A DNA stretch of 64,000 bases from Roseomonas sp. (GTDB lineage Bacteria; Pseudomonadota; Alphaproteobacteria; Acetobacterales; Acetobacteraceae). Location of the stretch: the NCBI GenBank assembly GCA_020249435.1, contig JADCFQ010000008.1, forward strand, positions 1 to 64,000, in the 5' to 3' direction. The notes under the pieces were generated by a model, which was not told where the DNA came from, ran no database searches, and worked only from the letters and a program-made list of their open reading frames with translations. Numbering within the stretch: the first letter of the stretch is position 1; each line of letters starts with the position of its first letter. The position numbers and the translations under genes were made by a program. Of this stretch, positions 36,443 to 46,932 are shown piece after piece.

Positions 36443-37669
36443 ATGGCGGAACCGCATCGCCCGCTGGATGGGATTCTCGTTCTCGATCTCGGGCAGATTT
36501 ACCAGGCGCCTTATTGTTCCTTCCTGATGGCGATGGCTGGCGCCACCGTCATCAAGATTGAACCTCCGGGCGGGGAGTCGCTTCGGCGCCGTACGATGGT
36601 GTCTGGTGGGTCCGTGCCGCAGGCCATGCTGAATTCCAACAAGCTTGGCATTTCGATAGACTTCAAGAATGAAGCGGGGCGCGAGCTTTTCCTTTCCATG
36701 GTGGATCGCGCCGATATTCTGATTGAGAATTTCGCACCGGGGGCGATGGATAAGCTGGGGCTCGGGCAGGAAGTGCTGCTGGCCCGCAACCCGCGCCTTA
36801 TCTATGCGGCAGCATCCGGCTATGGCCGTTCCGGGCCGGATCGCGACAAGCTGGCGATGGACCTGACCGTGCAGGCGGCATCCGGCATTATGCACACAAC
36901 GGGTTTTCCAGACGGGCCCCCGGTGAAATCCGGCCCGGCAGTGGTGGATTTTCTGGGGGGCACGCATCTTTACGCGGCTGCCATCACGGCGCTGTTTGAC
37001 CGTGAACGCACCGGGCGCGGGCGCTTTGTTGAAATCGCGATGCAGGATACGGTTTATCCGTGCTTGGCTTCCGCGCTTGGCATGCATTTCGGCGGGCTGC
37101 GCGGCAAGATCCCGCCGCGCACGGGCAATTCCCATGCGGGGCTCGCGATGGCGCCATACAATGTCTATCCGACGCAGGATGGGTATCTGGCGATCATTGT
37201 GGTCAAGGGAGACCATTGGAACCGCCTGCTGCGCGCGATGGGGCGCGAGGATTTGATGGGCGACCCGCGCTTCGCGACCAACCCCGCGCGCGTGCAAAAC
37301 ATGGCGGAGGTTGACGCCATGGTGACCGCCTGGCTTGCCGGCATGACCCGTGAGGAAGCGGTCGCCGCCACGCGTAAATTCGGCGTGCCGGCCGCACCCG
37401 TGCGCGATTTGGATGAGGTGATCAATGATGCCGGCATGCATGAACGCGGCATGCTGCATTGGATGGACCATCCTGAGGTTGGGCGCGTGTGCCTGCCATC
37501 CTCCCCCTTGCGCTTCACCGATGCGCCGGCGCCTGCACTGAAGCCGAGCCCGTTTCTCAATCAGCATGAGGAAGAGGTGCTGGGCGGGATTTTTGGGTTT
37601 TCGGCGGACGAACGTGCAGCGCTACGGGAAGCGGGGGCGATCAGTGTGGCGGCGCAGGTGAAGGGTTAG
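36443..37669 (+). CDS. CaiB/BaiF-type CoA transferase
   Basis: PLDGILVLDLGQIYQAPYCSFLMAMAGATVIKIEPPGGESLRR; ADILIENFAPGAMDKLGLG. Confidence 0.93.
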   Translation: MAEPHRPLDGILVLDLGQIYQAPYCSFLMAMAGATVIKIEPPGGESLRRRTMVSGGSVPQAMLNSNKLGISIDFKNEAGRELFLSMVDRADILIENFAPGAMDKLGLGQEVLLARNPRLIYAAASGYGRSGPDRDKLAMDLTVQAASGIMHTTGFPDGPPVKSGPAVVDFLGGTHLYAAAITALFDRERTGRGRFVEIAMQDTVYPCLASALGMHFGGLRGKIPPRTGNSHAGLAMAPYNVYPTQDGYLAIIVVKGDHWNRLLRAMGREDLMGDPRFATNPARVQNMAEVDAMVTAWLAGMTREEAVAATRKFGVPAAPVRDLDEVINDAGMHERGMLHWMDHPEVGRVCLPSSPLRFTDAPAPALKPSPFLNQHEEEVLGGIFGFSADERAALREAGAISVAAQVKG

Positions 37670-37741
37670 GGCGGCACCCCGCGCAATGCTGACATACAAT
37701 GGGCTTCTTTCATCGGTCGAATAAGGCGATGGGGATTGGGG

Positions 37742-38674
37742 ATGGGGAAGTATACGGTCACAGGTGGCGCTGGCTTTATCGGCTCGCATCTGGTCGATGC
37801 TCTGGTCGCCCAAGGTCATGAAGTGACCGTATTGGATGACTTCTCGACCGGAAGCATAGAGTACGTGCATCCCTCTGCACGCTTGATCCGAGACGACATC
37901 ACAGACCCGGAAGCCGTCAAGGAAGCACTCAAAGCCAGTGATGGGTGCTTTCATTTGGCCGCGATCGCCTCCGTTCAACGCGGCAATGAGGATTGGCTGA
38001 TCTGTCACAGGGTGAACCAGGGCGGAACCGTCGGGGTGCTGGATGCCGCGCGCGCAGCCGGCGGCCTGCCAGTCGTTTATGCTTCCTCTGCCGCAATCTA
38101 TGGCGACACAGATGGCGCTATCGCGACTGAGGACCGGCAGCCGAAACCTCTCACCGCATATGGTATGGATAAGTTGGGTTCGGAATTGCACGCTTCCATC
38201 GGCTGGCATGTACACCAGGTACCGAGCTTTGGGTGCCGTTTCTTCAATGTTTACGGGCCTCGGCAAAATCCATCCTCGCCCTATAGCGGGGTGGTTTCCA
38301 TTTTTCTTGACTGCGCGATGACACAAAGGGAACTTACCATCAACGGAGATGGTGAGCAGCTGCGCGATTTTATCTATGTTGATGATATCGTCGTGCGGCT
38401 TCTGGCTGCCATGAATTTGCTGCAGCGAAAGCGAGGCGCTTACTTGGCCAATTTCTGTACGGGTCAGGGAACAAGCATTCTGGGTCTGGCAAAGCTTGTG
38501 GCTGATCTGGTGCCAAAGCCGCTTCGTATTCGGCATGCCTCTGCACGAATAGGGGATATTCGGTACTCTGTTGGACGGGCCGACCGCGCAAATGATTTGC
38601 TTGGCATGCAGGATCATGTGCCCCTAAATTCGGGGCTTCGGCATACGTTCAACAGCCTTATGCGCGGTCATTGA
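37742..38674 (+). CDS. NAD-dependent epimerase/dehydratase (UDP-glucose 4-epimerase-like)
   Basis: YTVTGGAGFIGSHLVDALVAQGHEVTVLDDFSTG; YxxxK-type catalytic YGMDKLGSEL; FFNVYGPRQNPSSPYSGVVSIF. Confidence 0.9.
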   Translation: MGKYTVTGGAGFIGSHLVDALVAQGHEVTVLDDFSTGSIEYVHPSARLIRDDITDPEAVKEALKASDGCFHLAAIASVQRGNEDWLICHRVNQGGTVGVLDAARAAGGLPVVYASSAAIYGDTDGAIATEDRQPKPLTAYGMDKLGSELHASIGWHVHQVPSFGCRFFNVYGPRQNPSSPYSGVVSIFLDCAMTQRELTINGDGEQLRDFIYVDDIVVRLLAAMNLLQRKRGAYLANFCTGQGTSILGLAKLVADLVPKPLRIRHASARIGDIRYSVGRADRANDLLGMQDHVPLNSGLRHTFNSLMRGH

Positions 38675-38914
38675 GTGAAGCGTTCGGTGGTTGGCGCAGT
38701 GCCAGCCCCACTGCCTTTGCGGGATAAGCGATAAAGCGTTGGTTATTCGCGATTTGCAAGCTGTCAAGTGATCCCATCCAGGTTGACGGTGCTGTTCTGG
38801 TGCATTCCTGGAGGCGTGGTATCGGTCTTTCGCGATTTAGGCTTTGTCTTTCAGATCACTAAACTATCGCCAATGATGCCCGCAGGTCCCACGTAGCGTC
38901 GCGCCGCCATTCTC

Positions 38915-40027
38915 TCACAAGCCCAATAAATCCAGCGTGCGCCCGATGATCTTCGACTCATCAAAGCGTTGCAGCGCACGGTTTCGTCCGGCCTCACCCA
39001 TGCGGGCGCGAAGTGCGGGGTCCTTGGCAAGCTTGGATAATGCCTCCGCCAAGGGAGCGATGGTAGCGGGCGGCACCAGCAAGCCAGTCTCGCCGTCCAC
39101 CACCTGTTGGCGCGTGCCGCGGAGGTCACTGGCGACCACGGGCAGGCCGGTGAGCATCGCCTCAATCACGCTCATGGGCAGGGCCTCAGAATGCGAGGGC
39201 AGGCAGAAGACATCCGCCGCCGCCAATAGCCGCGCCACATCATGCCGATAGCCGAGCCGTTGCATGCGGGGGCCAAGGGCTGCTGCGGCGCGGGTGAAAT
39301 GCGGTTCCAGATCCTCGCCATGGTCGGACGAAAGCCGTTCGCCCACCACCCAGAGCCGTGCATTTTCGGGCGTTGCTTCCATGGCGCTCAGCAATTCGGG
39401 GTAGCCCTTCGGGCGCACCAGGCGAGATACCGCAATGATCACGCAATCATCCGGATTGGCGCCCAATTCGGCGCGCAAGGCACGGCGAGCATCGGGATCG
39501 GGATGGAATTGCGCCGGGTCGCGCCCATTCAAGACGACAGTGGCATGCGGGTGAATGCCAAGTCGCCGCGCATCTTCTGCCTCGGCTTCGCTGACAGTCA
39601 GATAGATATCCGTGATTCGTCCCGCAGCGCGTTCCAATTGCAGAGCCAAGATGCGGCGCCACCAGGGGCCTGGCTGATTGAACAGAAACCCGTGGCAGGT
39701 ATAGGCAATGCGCGGCACGCCGGCTGACCGCGCCGCCGCGCGCCCAATCAGGCCACTGATCGGCATATGCGCATGCACCAGATCGCAATGCTCGCGCTTC
39801 AGAAAATCACGCACCGCCGTATAGGCACGCCATTGCGCCAGAGGGTTCATGCTGCGCGCCATGGGCATGGCTTCGATGCGAAAACCCTCGGCGCGGGGAA
39901 TTTCAAGCAAGGGGCCTTCGGCGCAAAGCCCGACAACCTCATGCCCACGCGCGCGGGCGCCGCGCATCAGCGGCAAAATGAAATGCCGCATGGCGAAATC
40001 CACATTCGCGATGAAGCAGATTTTCAT
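38915..40027 (-). CDS. Glycosyltransferase family 4 (GT-B) protein
   Basis: DLVHAHMPISGLIGRAAARSAGVPRIAYTCHGFLFN; VFCLPSHSEALPMSVIEAMLTGLPVVASDLRGTRQQVVDGETGLLVPP. Confidence 0.92.
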   Translation of the reverse strand: MKICFIANVDFAMRHFILPLMRGARARGHEVVGLCAEGPLLEIPRAEGFRIEAMPMARSMNPLAQWRAYTAVRDFLKREHCDLVHAHMPISGLIGRAAARSAGVPRIAYTCHGFLFNQPGPWWRRILALQLERAAGRITDIYLTVSEAEAEDARRLGIHPHATVVLNGRDPAQFHPDPDARRALRAELGANPDDCVIIAVSRLVRPKGYPELLSAMEATPENARLWVVGERLSSDHGEDLEPHFTRAAAALGPRMQRLGYRHDVARLLAAADVFCLPSHSEALPMSVIEAMLTGLPVVASDLRGTRQQVVDGETGLLVPPATIAPLAEALSKLAKDPALRARMGEAGRNRALQRFDESKIIGRTLDLLGL

Positions 40028-40043
40028 GCGGCGCTTTGCGCGC

Positions 40044-41702
40044 TCACGCGCTTGGGATCGAGGCGGTGCCGGGCAGGCTCACGCGCGTGATCGCCCATTG
40101 CAGCGAAACCTCATTTTCTTCAGCGTAGAGCACGATTTGCAGGCTTCGCCGTGCTTCGCCACCCAGATAAATGCTGTCCTCAAGCGCAACGCGCGCGCCC
40201 TTGGCACGCAGCTTCCAGCCCGCACCGGAAGCAAGCCGCAGCAGCACCGCACTTTCATCCTGCAAGAGATTGGCAGTCACCGCAGGGTGCAGATGAAACC
40301 GCGCAACGAAAATCGGCACTGGCGCATCGGGCGGCAATTCCAGCACATCCTCACCGCGCAAATCATCACCTGATTCGGCCAAGTAAAGCCGCCTGCGATG
40401 CACCGCGCCGAAGGGGCCGCGCCAGCCATCATGGCTTGCTTCCAGCCATTGCGCGCCGGTCGCTTCCTGGCGTTCCACCTCAATGGTCTCGGGCTTGCGG
40501 CCAAGGCCTTCGGGGCGGAGCTCGCTTGAATTGGTGTCGGACAGCACAAGCGTTGAATGGGCGGCGGTGGCGCGCAGCGCATCGCGCCAGCCTTCCTCAC
40601 CGGCTGGGGCCGCGCCGCAATTCACAATCAGCCGATCACGCCCGACCGACATTTCAAAGGAAAGCGTGCCGGCATGGGCGAAGCGATCCGCGCCACTCGG
40701 CAGGCCACCAAGCCCGGTGGCGCCCGCGCGCCCGCGTGGCGGCGGCCCGGCATCCATGATGATGACGCTGCGCCCGGCTTGCAGACGCTGAAAGCCGGTT
40801 TCCGGCAATTCCAGCGCACCGCGCCCGCGCGCCTGACCTTGCGTCAGCACCAGATCAAGCAGCGCCGAGTTTTCTTCCCGTGCACCATTGAACAGCGCCA
40901 AGCCGCCATCGCCATGGCGGAACAAACGCAAAGCAGGCGCCGCGCGGTCGAGTGCTGCCAGCAAATGCGGCGGCGCTTCCACGCCAACACCATGCAAAAG
41001 ATTGCGGATTTCAATCAGGTCTTGCAGCGCCGCGAGTTGCTGCGCGGGGGAGCGTTCCACATGCCCGCCATCGGGCAGGAATTGACGCTCGATCTCGGCA
41101 GGCAGGAAGCGAATGGCGCGTTGCAGATAAGCGTCTTCTTCCAGCGCAACGGCCGCAGCAAGCGCACCCTTCAGCGCCACCAGCGCGCCGCGATGATCTT
41201 CCTCCGCCGGCAGCGCGCCGACCAGATCGCGCGCATCCTGCGCGAGCCGCTGCATCACCTGACGGCGAAAGACATCCTCGGCGGTGGCAGCGAAAAAATC
41301 CCAATGGCCAAGCCAGGCGGAAATGCGCGCGCCGACAACCTCTGCCGCATCGGCGATATCTTCTTCCCAGCCGCTTTGCAGCCAATCGGCTGTGAGCGCA
41401 CGGGCGCGGAGCCGCGCGGCATCCGTGCCCAGCGCGCGCAAATCGCGCATCCAGGCAAAACCATGCGCCGAGGCGCGCCAGGTGGGGGAGGCACCCTTGC
41501 CGCCCCAGGGCTCGCCGCCTTCGGCGAGCAGGCGCATGGGGCGGATGGTGCCAGCGAAATCGGCTTCTCCGCGCAGCAGCCGCGCGCCGCGCGCGGCATC
41601 ACCGGGCCAAAGATCACGGAAGGGGCGGGCAGGGGCATCGGGCACCCGCACGGGGCGCAGCCGCGCAAGCTTCTGCCGGGCGCCGCGCAGCAGATTGATC
41701 AT
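40044..41702 (-). CDS. Heparinase II/III family protein
   Basis: [67 protein letters not shown]; start MINLLRG at 41702. Confidence 0.88.
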   Translation of the reverse strand: MINLLRGARQKLARLRPVRVPDAPARPFRDLWPGDAARGARLLRGEADFAGTIRPMRLLAEGGEPWGGKGASPTWRASAHGFAWMRDLRALGTDAARLRARALTADWLQSGWEEDIADAAEVVGARISAWLGHWDFFAATAEDVFRRQVMQRLAQDARDLVGALPAEEDHRGALVALKGALAAAVALEEDAYLQRAIRFLPAEIERQFLPDGGHVERSPAQQLAALQDLIEIRNLLHGVGVEAPPHLLAALDRAAPALRLFRHGDGGLALFNGAREENSALLDLVLTQGQARGRGALELPETGFQRLQAGRSVIIMDAGPPPRGRAGATGLGGLPSGADRFAHAGTLSFEMSVGRDRLIVNCGAAPAGEEGWRDALRATAAHSTLVLSDTNSSELRPEGLGRKPETIEVERQEATGAQWLEASHDGWRGPFGAVHRRRLYLAESGDDLRGEDVLELPPDAPVPIFVARFHLHPAVTANLLQDESAVLLRLASGAGWKLRAKGARVALEDSIYLGGEARRSLQIVLYAEENEVSLQWAITRVSLPGTASIPSA

Positions 41703-42397
41703 GCCGCGCCCCCGCGCAATGCCTTGATCGCAGCGGCGTAATCCGGCGCGCCGAATACGGCGGTGCCGGCCACCAGCACATCCGCGCCGGCATTCACGCA
41801 AAGCGGTGCTGTTTTGGCCGTGACGCCGCCATCCACTTGCAAGCGGATATCGCGGCCCGAGGCTTCAATCAGCCGGCGCAGCTTTTCGATTTTCGGCAAT
41901 TGGCTTTCCAGGAAGCTCTGCCCGCCAAAGCCGGGATTGACCGACATGACCAGGATAAGATCGCAAAGGTCCATCACATGTTCGATGGCCGCGATGGGCG
42001 TGGCCGGGTTCAGCACCACGCCGGCCTTTTTGCCCAAACCGCGTATGGTTTGCAGGGACCGATGCAAATGCGCGCCCGCTTCGGGGTGGAGCGAAATCAG
42101 ATCCGCCCCGGCATCAGCGAAAGCCTGCAAATAGGCGTCAACCGGCGCAATCATCAGATGCACATCAAAGGGGATCGTGGTGTGGCGGCGGAGCGCCTTG
42201 ATCAGCCCCGGCCCGAAGGAGATATTCGGGACGAAATGCCCATCCATGATATCCAAATGCAGCCAATCGGCGCCTGCTGCGGTCGCGGCACGCACTTCTT
42301 CGCCGAGTTTGGCGAAATCGGCGGCGAGAAGCGACGGGGTGATGAGCGGCTGGGGGTGCACGATTCCCTTTGTAACCTTGCGTTCCTGTGGGGACAA
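41699..42397 (-). CDS. rpe: Ribulose-phosphate 3-epimerase
   Basis: [57 protein letters not shown]. Confidence 0.97.
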   Translation of the reverse strand: MSPQERKVTKGIVHPQPLITPSLLAADFAKLGEEVRAATAAGADWLHLDIMDGHFVPNISFGPGLIKALRRHTTIPFDVHLMIAPVDAYLQAFADAGADLISLHPEAGAHLHRSLQTIRGLGKKAGVVLNPATPIAAIEHVMDLCDLILVMSVNPGFGGQSFLESQLPKIEKLRRLIEASGRDIRLQVDGGVTAKTAPLCVNAGADVLVAGTAVFGAPDYAAAIKALRGGAA

Positions 42398-42411
42398 CCT
42401 TGTGTGAGCGG

Positions 42412-43017
42412 CTATACCTTCCTTAACAGGGCACGCACGACCTCGGCATGGCCCTGATGGCGCGGGCCTTCATCCAAGAACACGGTGCCCTCCAGCAATT
42501 CCAACACCTCAAGCCCCGCGAAGCATTCCTCGACAATGGCGCGACTCCAGAGCAAGTCGCGCAGCTTCGGCCCACCGCTGCGGCGGCCTTCCTGCGCCGG
42601 CGTGAAGCATTCCAGCACCAGCAGGCCGCCGGGGGCGAGTGCGGCCATGGCGCCTGCCGTGGCCTTCGCGCGGTCTGCGGGCGGCAGATGCAGATAAATC
42701 CAGGCAATCAGGTCAAACCGCGCACGCGGCCAATCCCAGGCGGCGGCATCCGCCGTGATGGTGTTCAACGCCACGCCGCGCTGCCGGGCGAGGGAGGCTG
42801 CCTTGGCCAGGCCCACGCCGGACCAATCAAGCGAGGTTACTGCCAAACCTTGGCCGGCCAGCCAGACGCCATTGCGCCCTTCGCCATCGCCAACCGCCAG
42901 CGCGCGCATGCCAGGGCGCAGGCGATGCGCCTGGGATTGCAAATAAAGGTTCGGCGCCTCGCCAAACTCAAAGCCGCCATTCTGGTAGCGTTCATCCCAG
43001 GCCAGGCTTGTGCTCAT
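42412..43017 (-). CDS. Class I SAM-dependent methyltransferase
   Basis: [77 protein letters not shown]. Confidence 0.88.
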   Translation of the reverse strand: MSTSLAWDERYQNGGFEFGEAPNLYLQSQAHRLRPGMRALAVGDGEGRNGVWLAGQGLAVTSLDWSGVGLAKAASLARQRGVALNTITADAAAWDWPRARFDLIAWIYLHLPPADRAKATAGAMAALAPGGLLVLECFTPAQEGRRSGGPKLRDLLWSRAIVEECFAGLEVLELLEGTVFLDEGPRHQGHAEVVRALLRKV

Positions 43018-43472
43018 GATGTTCCTCGCGGGGTGGGGCGCCAATCGGGCGGCGCCAATTCAAAGCCAGCGAAATCAAAGGCGGGGCTGACGGTGCAGCC
43101 CACCAGACTCCAGCGGCCAAGCGACACGGCACTTTGCCACCAACCCTGCGGCACCAGGGCAAAGGGGCGCTGATGGCGCGTGAGATCCGGGCCGAGATGC
43201 AGCGCCTCAGCATCATGGCCATCGGGGGAAAGGCTCAGCGCCAGCGGCCCGCCGGCATACCAATGCCAGGCTTCGGCGGCGTCCACGCGATGCCAATGGC
43301 TGAATTCATCGGCGGAGAGCAGGAAATAGATCGCCGTGCCGGCACCACGCCCGCTGCCCTCCGGCGCATCGCGCCAGATTTCGCGGTAATGGCCGCCCTC
43401 CGGATGGGGCGCCAAACCCAGCGCGGCAATGACCTGCGCGGCGGTCGCACCCGGATCGCGCAGGTCAATCAT
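43014..43472 (-). CDS. DUF985-type cupin domain protein
   Basis: LGLAPHPEGGHYREIWRD...TAIYFLLSADEFSHWHRVDAAEAWHWYAGGPLALSLS. Confidence 0.9.
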   Translation of the reverse strand: MIDLRDPGATAAQVIAALGLAPHPEGGHYREIWRDAPEGSGRGAGTAIYFLLSADEFSHWHRVDAAEAWHWYAGGPLALSLSPDGHDAEALHLGPDLTRHQRPFALVPQGWWQSAVSLGRWSLVGCTVSPAFDFAGFELAPPDWRPTPRGTS

Positions 43473-43475
43473 GGC

Positions 43476-44075
43476 TCAGCCGACCGGGACGGTTTCAGCG
43501 AGTGGGGCGAGTTTGGACACCTCGGCAAACCAGGCGGCGAGCTTCGGGCAGGCATCGCGCCAGGGCTCAGCGGCAAAGCGGAAATCGAGGTAGCCGAGCG
43601 CGCAGGCAATGCTGATGGCGCCGATATCGCCAAGCCCGCGCGGCGGGTCTTTCTCCAGCACGGCCAAAGCGCGTTCGACAGCGGCCTTTTGGCGTGCGTC
43701 AAACGCCTTACGGCCATCATCTTGCGGCTGGCCCATTTGCAAGCGCCGCGCCACGGCGGCATCCAGAATGCCATCGGCGGTGGCCTGGCGGATCATGGCT
43801 TTGAGGCGCGGCGCGCTGCCGGTTGGCGGGAAAAGCGGCGCGCCAGAACCGATGGTGTCGAGGTATTCGCAAATCACCGGGCTGTCATAAATCGCCGTGC
43901 CATCCTTGGTGACCAGGGCAGGCACCTTGGAGAGCGGATTATCAGCCAGCAGATCGGCGGGCGATTGATGGGGATTGGTCGAGACCTTCTCCAAAAGCCC
44001 GCAAATGCCACGCGCAATGGCGCATACCATTACTTTACGCACATAGGGGCTGGCTGGGGAGTAATGCAGTTTCAT
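43476..44075 (-). CDS. Glutathione S-transferase family protein
   Basis: MKLHYSPASPYVRKVMVCAIARG; NPLSKVPALVTKDGTAIYDSPVICEYLD. Confidence 0.92.
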   Translation of the reverse strand: MKLHYSPASPYVRKVMVCAIARGICGLLEKVSTNPHQSPADLLADNPLSKVPALVTKDGTAIYDSPVICEYLDTIGSGAPLFPPTGSAPRLKAMIRQATADGILDAAVARRLQMGQPQDDGRKAFDARQKAAVERALAVLEKDPPRGLGDIGAISIACALGYLDFRFAAEPWRDACPKLAAWFAEVSKLAPLAETVPVG

Positions 44076-44096
44076 CAGGCATTTCCTTCTGTAGAA

Positions 44097-44822
44097 TTAA
44101 CGAAAACTATCCTTGCCGGCACGGATGCGGGCAAGTGTGGCGATATCCGGCGCGCGCATGAAAGGATTGGCAGCGCGTTCGGAAGCGATGGTGCTGGGCA
44201 GGGTTGGCTTGCCGGTGGCGCGCTGTGCATGTGCTTCCGCGATGCGCGCCTTGAGCGCGGCGTTGTCGGGTTCCACCGTAATCGCGAAGCGCGCATTGCT
44301 TTCGGTATATTCATGCCCGCAGCACACCAGCGTTTCCCCGGGCAGGGCAGCAAGCGTGGCGAGTGAGGCGAACATCTGCTCTGCCGTGCCTTCCAGCAGG
44401 CGCCCGCAGCCGAGCGAAAACAGCGTGTCGCCACAGAGCAGAATATGCGAATCGGCGATGTGAAAGGCGATATGGCCGCGTGTGTGGCCATCACTCGCCA
44501 GCACTGCCGCCGTGCTGCCCAGCACATCCACCTGATCGCCCGGTGAGACCGCCTGATCGAGCGGCGGTAGGCGATGCCTATCCGCCGCTGCGCCCACCAC
44601 CTTGGCGCCATAGCGCGCGACCAACCCCGGCACGCCGGCCACATGATCGCCGTGGTGATGCGTCAGCAGGATCAAATCAAGCTTGCCGCCCATGGAATCG
44701 ACCACCGCGGCCACGGGCGCGTCCTCTGCCGGGTCGCAGACCGCAAGGCGGCCATCGGCGGCGCGGAGCAGCCAGGCGTAATTATCGGAAAGGCAGGGGA
44801 TCGGGGTTACGGTCAGTGCCAT
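44097..44822 (-). CDS. gloB: Hydroxyacylglutathione hydrolase (glyoxalase II)
   Basis: IPCLSDNYAWLLR; ILLTHHHGDHVAGV; TRGHIAFHI; LLCGDTLFSLGCGRLLEGTAEQMFASL; CGHEYTESNARFA. Confidence 0.96.
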   Translation of the reverse strand: MALTVTPIPCLSDNYAWLLRAADGRLAVCDPAEDAPVAAVVDSMGGKLDLILLTHHHGDHVAGVPGLVARYGAKVVGAAADRHRLPPLDQAVSPGDQVDVLGSTAAVLASDGHTRGHIAFHIADSHILLCGDTLFSLGCGRLLEGTAEQMFASLATLAALPGETLVCCGHEYTESNARFAITVEPDNAALKARIAEAHAQRATGKPTLPSTIASERAANPFMRAPDIATLARIRAGKDSFR

Positions 44823-44881
44823 GGGGGTACCTTGTCAGGGGGCCATCCCATGCGGCCCCGGAAGCGTCTATATCTACCCGT

Positions 44882-45586
44882 ATGCGCGAGGAAATCCATG
44901 GCCTGACCGAGTTCTACGCCGCCCCCGCGGGCGGGCTGACCGCGCGCCTGCTGCGCCGGCGCTTGGCGACGCTGTGGCCGCGCCTTACGGGGCTGGAAGT
45001 GCTGGGGATTGGCCATGCGGAGCCCTATTTGCCGCTGTGGCGCGAAGAAGCAACGCGCTGCATTGCCGTGGCGCCCGCGCAGCTTGGCCCTTCGCGCTTC
45101 GCCCCAGGCGGCGTTTCCTCTGCCGTGCTGGCGGAAGAGGACGCGCTGCCTTTCCCGGATTTGAGCTTTGATCGCATCCTGCTCGTGCATGGGTTGGAAG
45201 CGGCTGAGAATGCCGGGCGCTTGCTGCGGGAATGCTGGCGCGTGCTGCGGGACGACGGGCGCTTGCTGGTGGTCGCCCCCAATCGGCGCGGCATTTGGGC
45301 GCAGTTTGACCATACGCCCTTCGGCCATGGCCGGCCTTATTCGCCCTCCCAGATCACAAGGCTTTTGCAGGCGCAGATGTTTCGCGTGGAACGCCGCGAC
45401 GCCGCGCTCTACGTGCCGCCCTTCACGCCGCTGATGCGCGCTGGCACCGCCTGGGAAAAAGCCGGCCGCGCCATTTGCCCCGCGCGCTGGGCCGGGCTTT
45501 GTCTGATCGAGGCGGAGAAGGATATCTTCGCCGCCATGCCCGCCGGGGCGGTGCGGCTCCGCCGACGCGTGCTGCTGCGCGCCTGA
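44882..45586 (+). CDS. Class I SAM-dependent methyltransferase
   Basis: MREEIHGLTEFYAAPAGGLTARLLRRRLATLWPRLTGLEVLGIGHAEPYLPL; ALPFPDLSFDRILLVHGLEAAENAGRLLRECWRVLRDDGRLLVVAPNRRG; divergent from gloB. Confidence 0.88.
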   Translation: MREEIHGLTEFYAAPAGGLTARLLRRRLATLWPRLTGLEVLGIGHAEPYLPLWREEATRCIAVAPAQLGPSRFAPGGVSSAVLAEEDALPFPDLSFDRILLVHGLEAAENAGRLLRECWRVLRDDGRLLVVAPNRRGIWAQFDHTPFGHGRPYSPSQITRLLQAQMFRVERRDAALYVPPFTPLMRAGTAWEKAGRAICPARWAGLCLIEAEKDIFAAMPAGAVRLRRRVLLRA

Positions 45587-45641
45587 TTGGCCTTTTGCGG
45601 CGCTTGGTCCATGCTCGCCTCATGGCCCAGGGAGAAACGCC

Positions 45642-46598
45642 ATGAACCAAGACCCCCGTTGGCAGCAAAGCCTGCGCTATCCGGACCCATCCATTGTTGC
45701 GCTTGATGCAAGCTTCAAGAAATACCATCTGGCGCTTTCGGCTGTTGAGCGGCTGTATCACGGCACGCGCTGGGGTGAGGGGCCGGTCTGGCTTGGCGAT
45801 GCGCGCTGCCTGTTGTGGTCCGATATTCCAAATAATCGCGTGCTGAAATGGGATGAGGAAACAGGCGCCGTCAGCGCCTGGCGCAAGCCCGCCAATAACG
45901 CCAATGGCCATACGCGGGACCGGCAGGGCCGCGTGATTGCCTGCGAGCATTTCGGCCGCCGCGTGGTGCGCATTGAATATGATGGCGCGATTACGGTGCT
46001 GGCCGATAGCTACAAGGGCAAGCGGCTGAACAGCCCGAATGATGTGGTCGTGAAATCCGATGGGTCCATCTGGTTCACTGACCCGCCCTTCGGCCTGATG
46101 GCGAATTATGAAGGCGAACGCGCCACACCTGAATTGCCGCATACCAATGTCTATCGCATTGACGGCCAAAGCGGGGAGATCACGCTGGTGGCCGATGATG
46201 TGAACCATCCGAATGGCCTGGCCTTCAGCCCGGATGAGAAGATTTTGTACGTCATCGAAAGCCGTGCCGATCCGCGCAATATCTTGGCCTATGATGTGGC
46301 GGCGAATGGCAAAAGCTTGCGCAAGCGCCGGGTTTTCGTGGCCTGCCAGCCAGGTGAAACGCCGGATGGCTTTCGCGTGGATGTGGATGGCAATTTATGG
46401 TGCGGTTGGGGCATGACAGCCGAGTTCGATGGCGTGCATGTCTATAACAATGCCGGCGCACCCATTGGCCATATCCATCTGCCGGAACGCTGCGCCAATG
46501 TCTGCTTCGGTGGGCGCTATCGCAACCGACTATTCATGGCCGCCGCGCAATCCTTGTATGCGCTTTATGTGAATACGGAAGGCGTCAAGGGCGGCTGA
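45642..46598 (+). CDS. SMP-30/gluconolactonase/LRE family protein
   Basis: WGEGPVWLGDARCLLWSDIPNNRVLKWDEETG; LNSPNDVVVKSDGSIWFTDPPFG; VNHPNGLAFSPDEKILYV. Confidence 0.93.
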   Translation: MNQDPRWQQSLRYPDPSIVALDASFKKYHLALSAVERLYHGTRWGEGPVWLGDARCLLWSDIPNNRVLKWDEETGAVSAWRKPANNANGHTRDRQGRVIACEHFGRRVVRIEYDGAITVLADSYKGKRLNSPNDVVVKSDGSIWFTDPPFGLMANYEGERATPELPHTNVYRIDGQSGEITLVADDVNHPNGLAFSPDEKILYVIESRADPRNILAYDVAANGKSLRKRRVFVACQPGETPDGFRVDVDGNLWCGWGMTAEFDGVHVYNNAGAPIGHIHLPERCANVCFGGRYRNRLFMAAAQSLYALYVNTEGVKGG

Positions 46599-46932
46599 GC
46601 CTTTCGCGCGGCACTTCAATGGTCATGGCGAGCAGCCGGAAGGAATGGCTTTTGCCATGGCCATCAAGATTGAGGCTGCCATTCACGCCGCCTTCCAGCA
46701 CATCATCAATGACGAAATTGAAGGCGTGCAGCAGCGGCAGATCGTAACGCGTGCAGCCGGTGGCACCACGGTGGCGGAATAGCGCCAGCACCTTCTCCGC
46801 CGTGACCTGTTCGGCGAGCAGATCATAATGCGCTGGATCATAGGGCATGAGCGAGAGGTTGACGCGATTGCCCTTATCGCCTGCGCGGCTATGGGCGATG
46901 TCATGCAGCGTGATGGTGGTGGTATCGCTCAT
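46585..46932 (-). CDS. AtuA-related C-terminal domain protein
   Basis: ITLHDIAHSRAGDKGNRVNLSLMPYDPAHYDLL; begins at the stop of the AtuA-like gene (TGATG overlap). Confidence 0.8.
   Translation of the reverse strand: MSDTTTITLHDIAHSRAGDKGNRVNLSLMPYDPAHYDLLAEQVTAEKVLALFRHRGATGCTRYDLPLLHAFNFVIDDVLEGGVNGSLNLDGHGKSHSFRLLAMTIEVPRERLSRP

Noticed and set aside
35177-37567. 796-aa minus-strand ORF opposite acyl-CoA dehydrogenase and CoA transferase
   Set aside because: Shadow ORF with low-complexity His/Arg composition; real genes are on the plus strand
43134-44366. 410-aa plus-strand ORF spanning the cupin, GST and gloB genes
   Set aside because: Antisense to three well-supported genes
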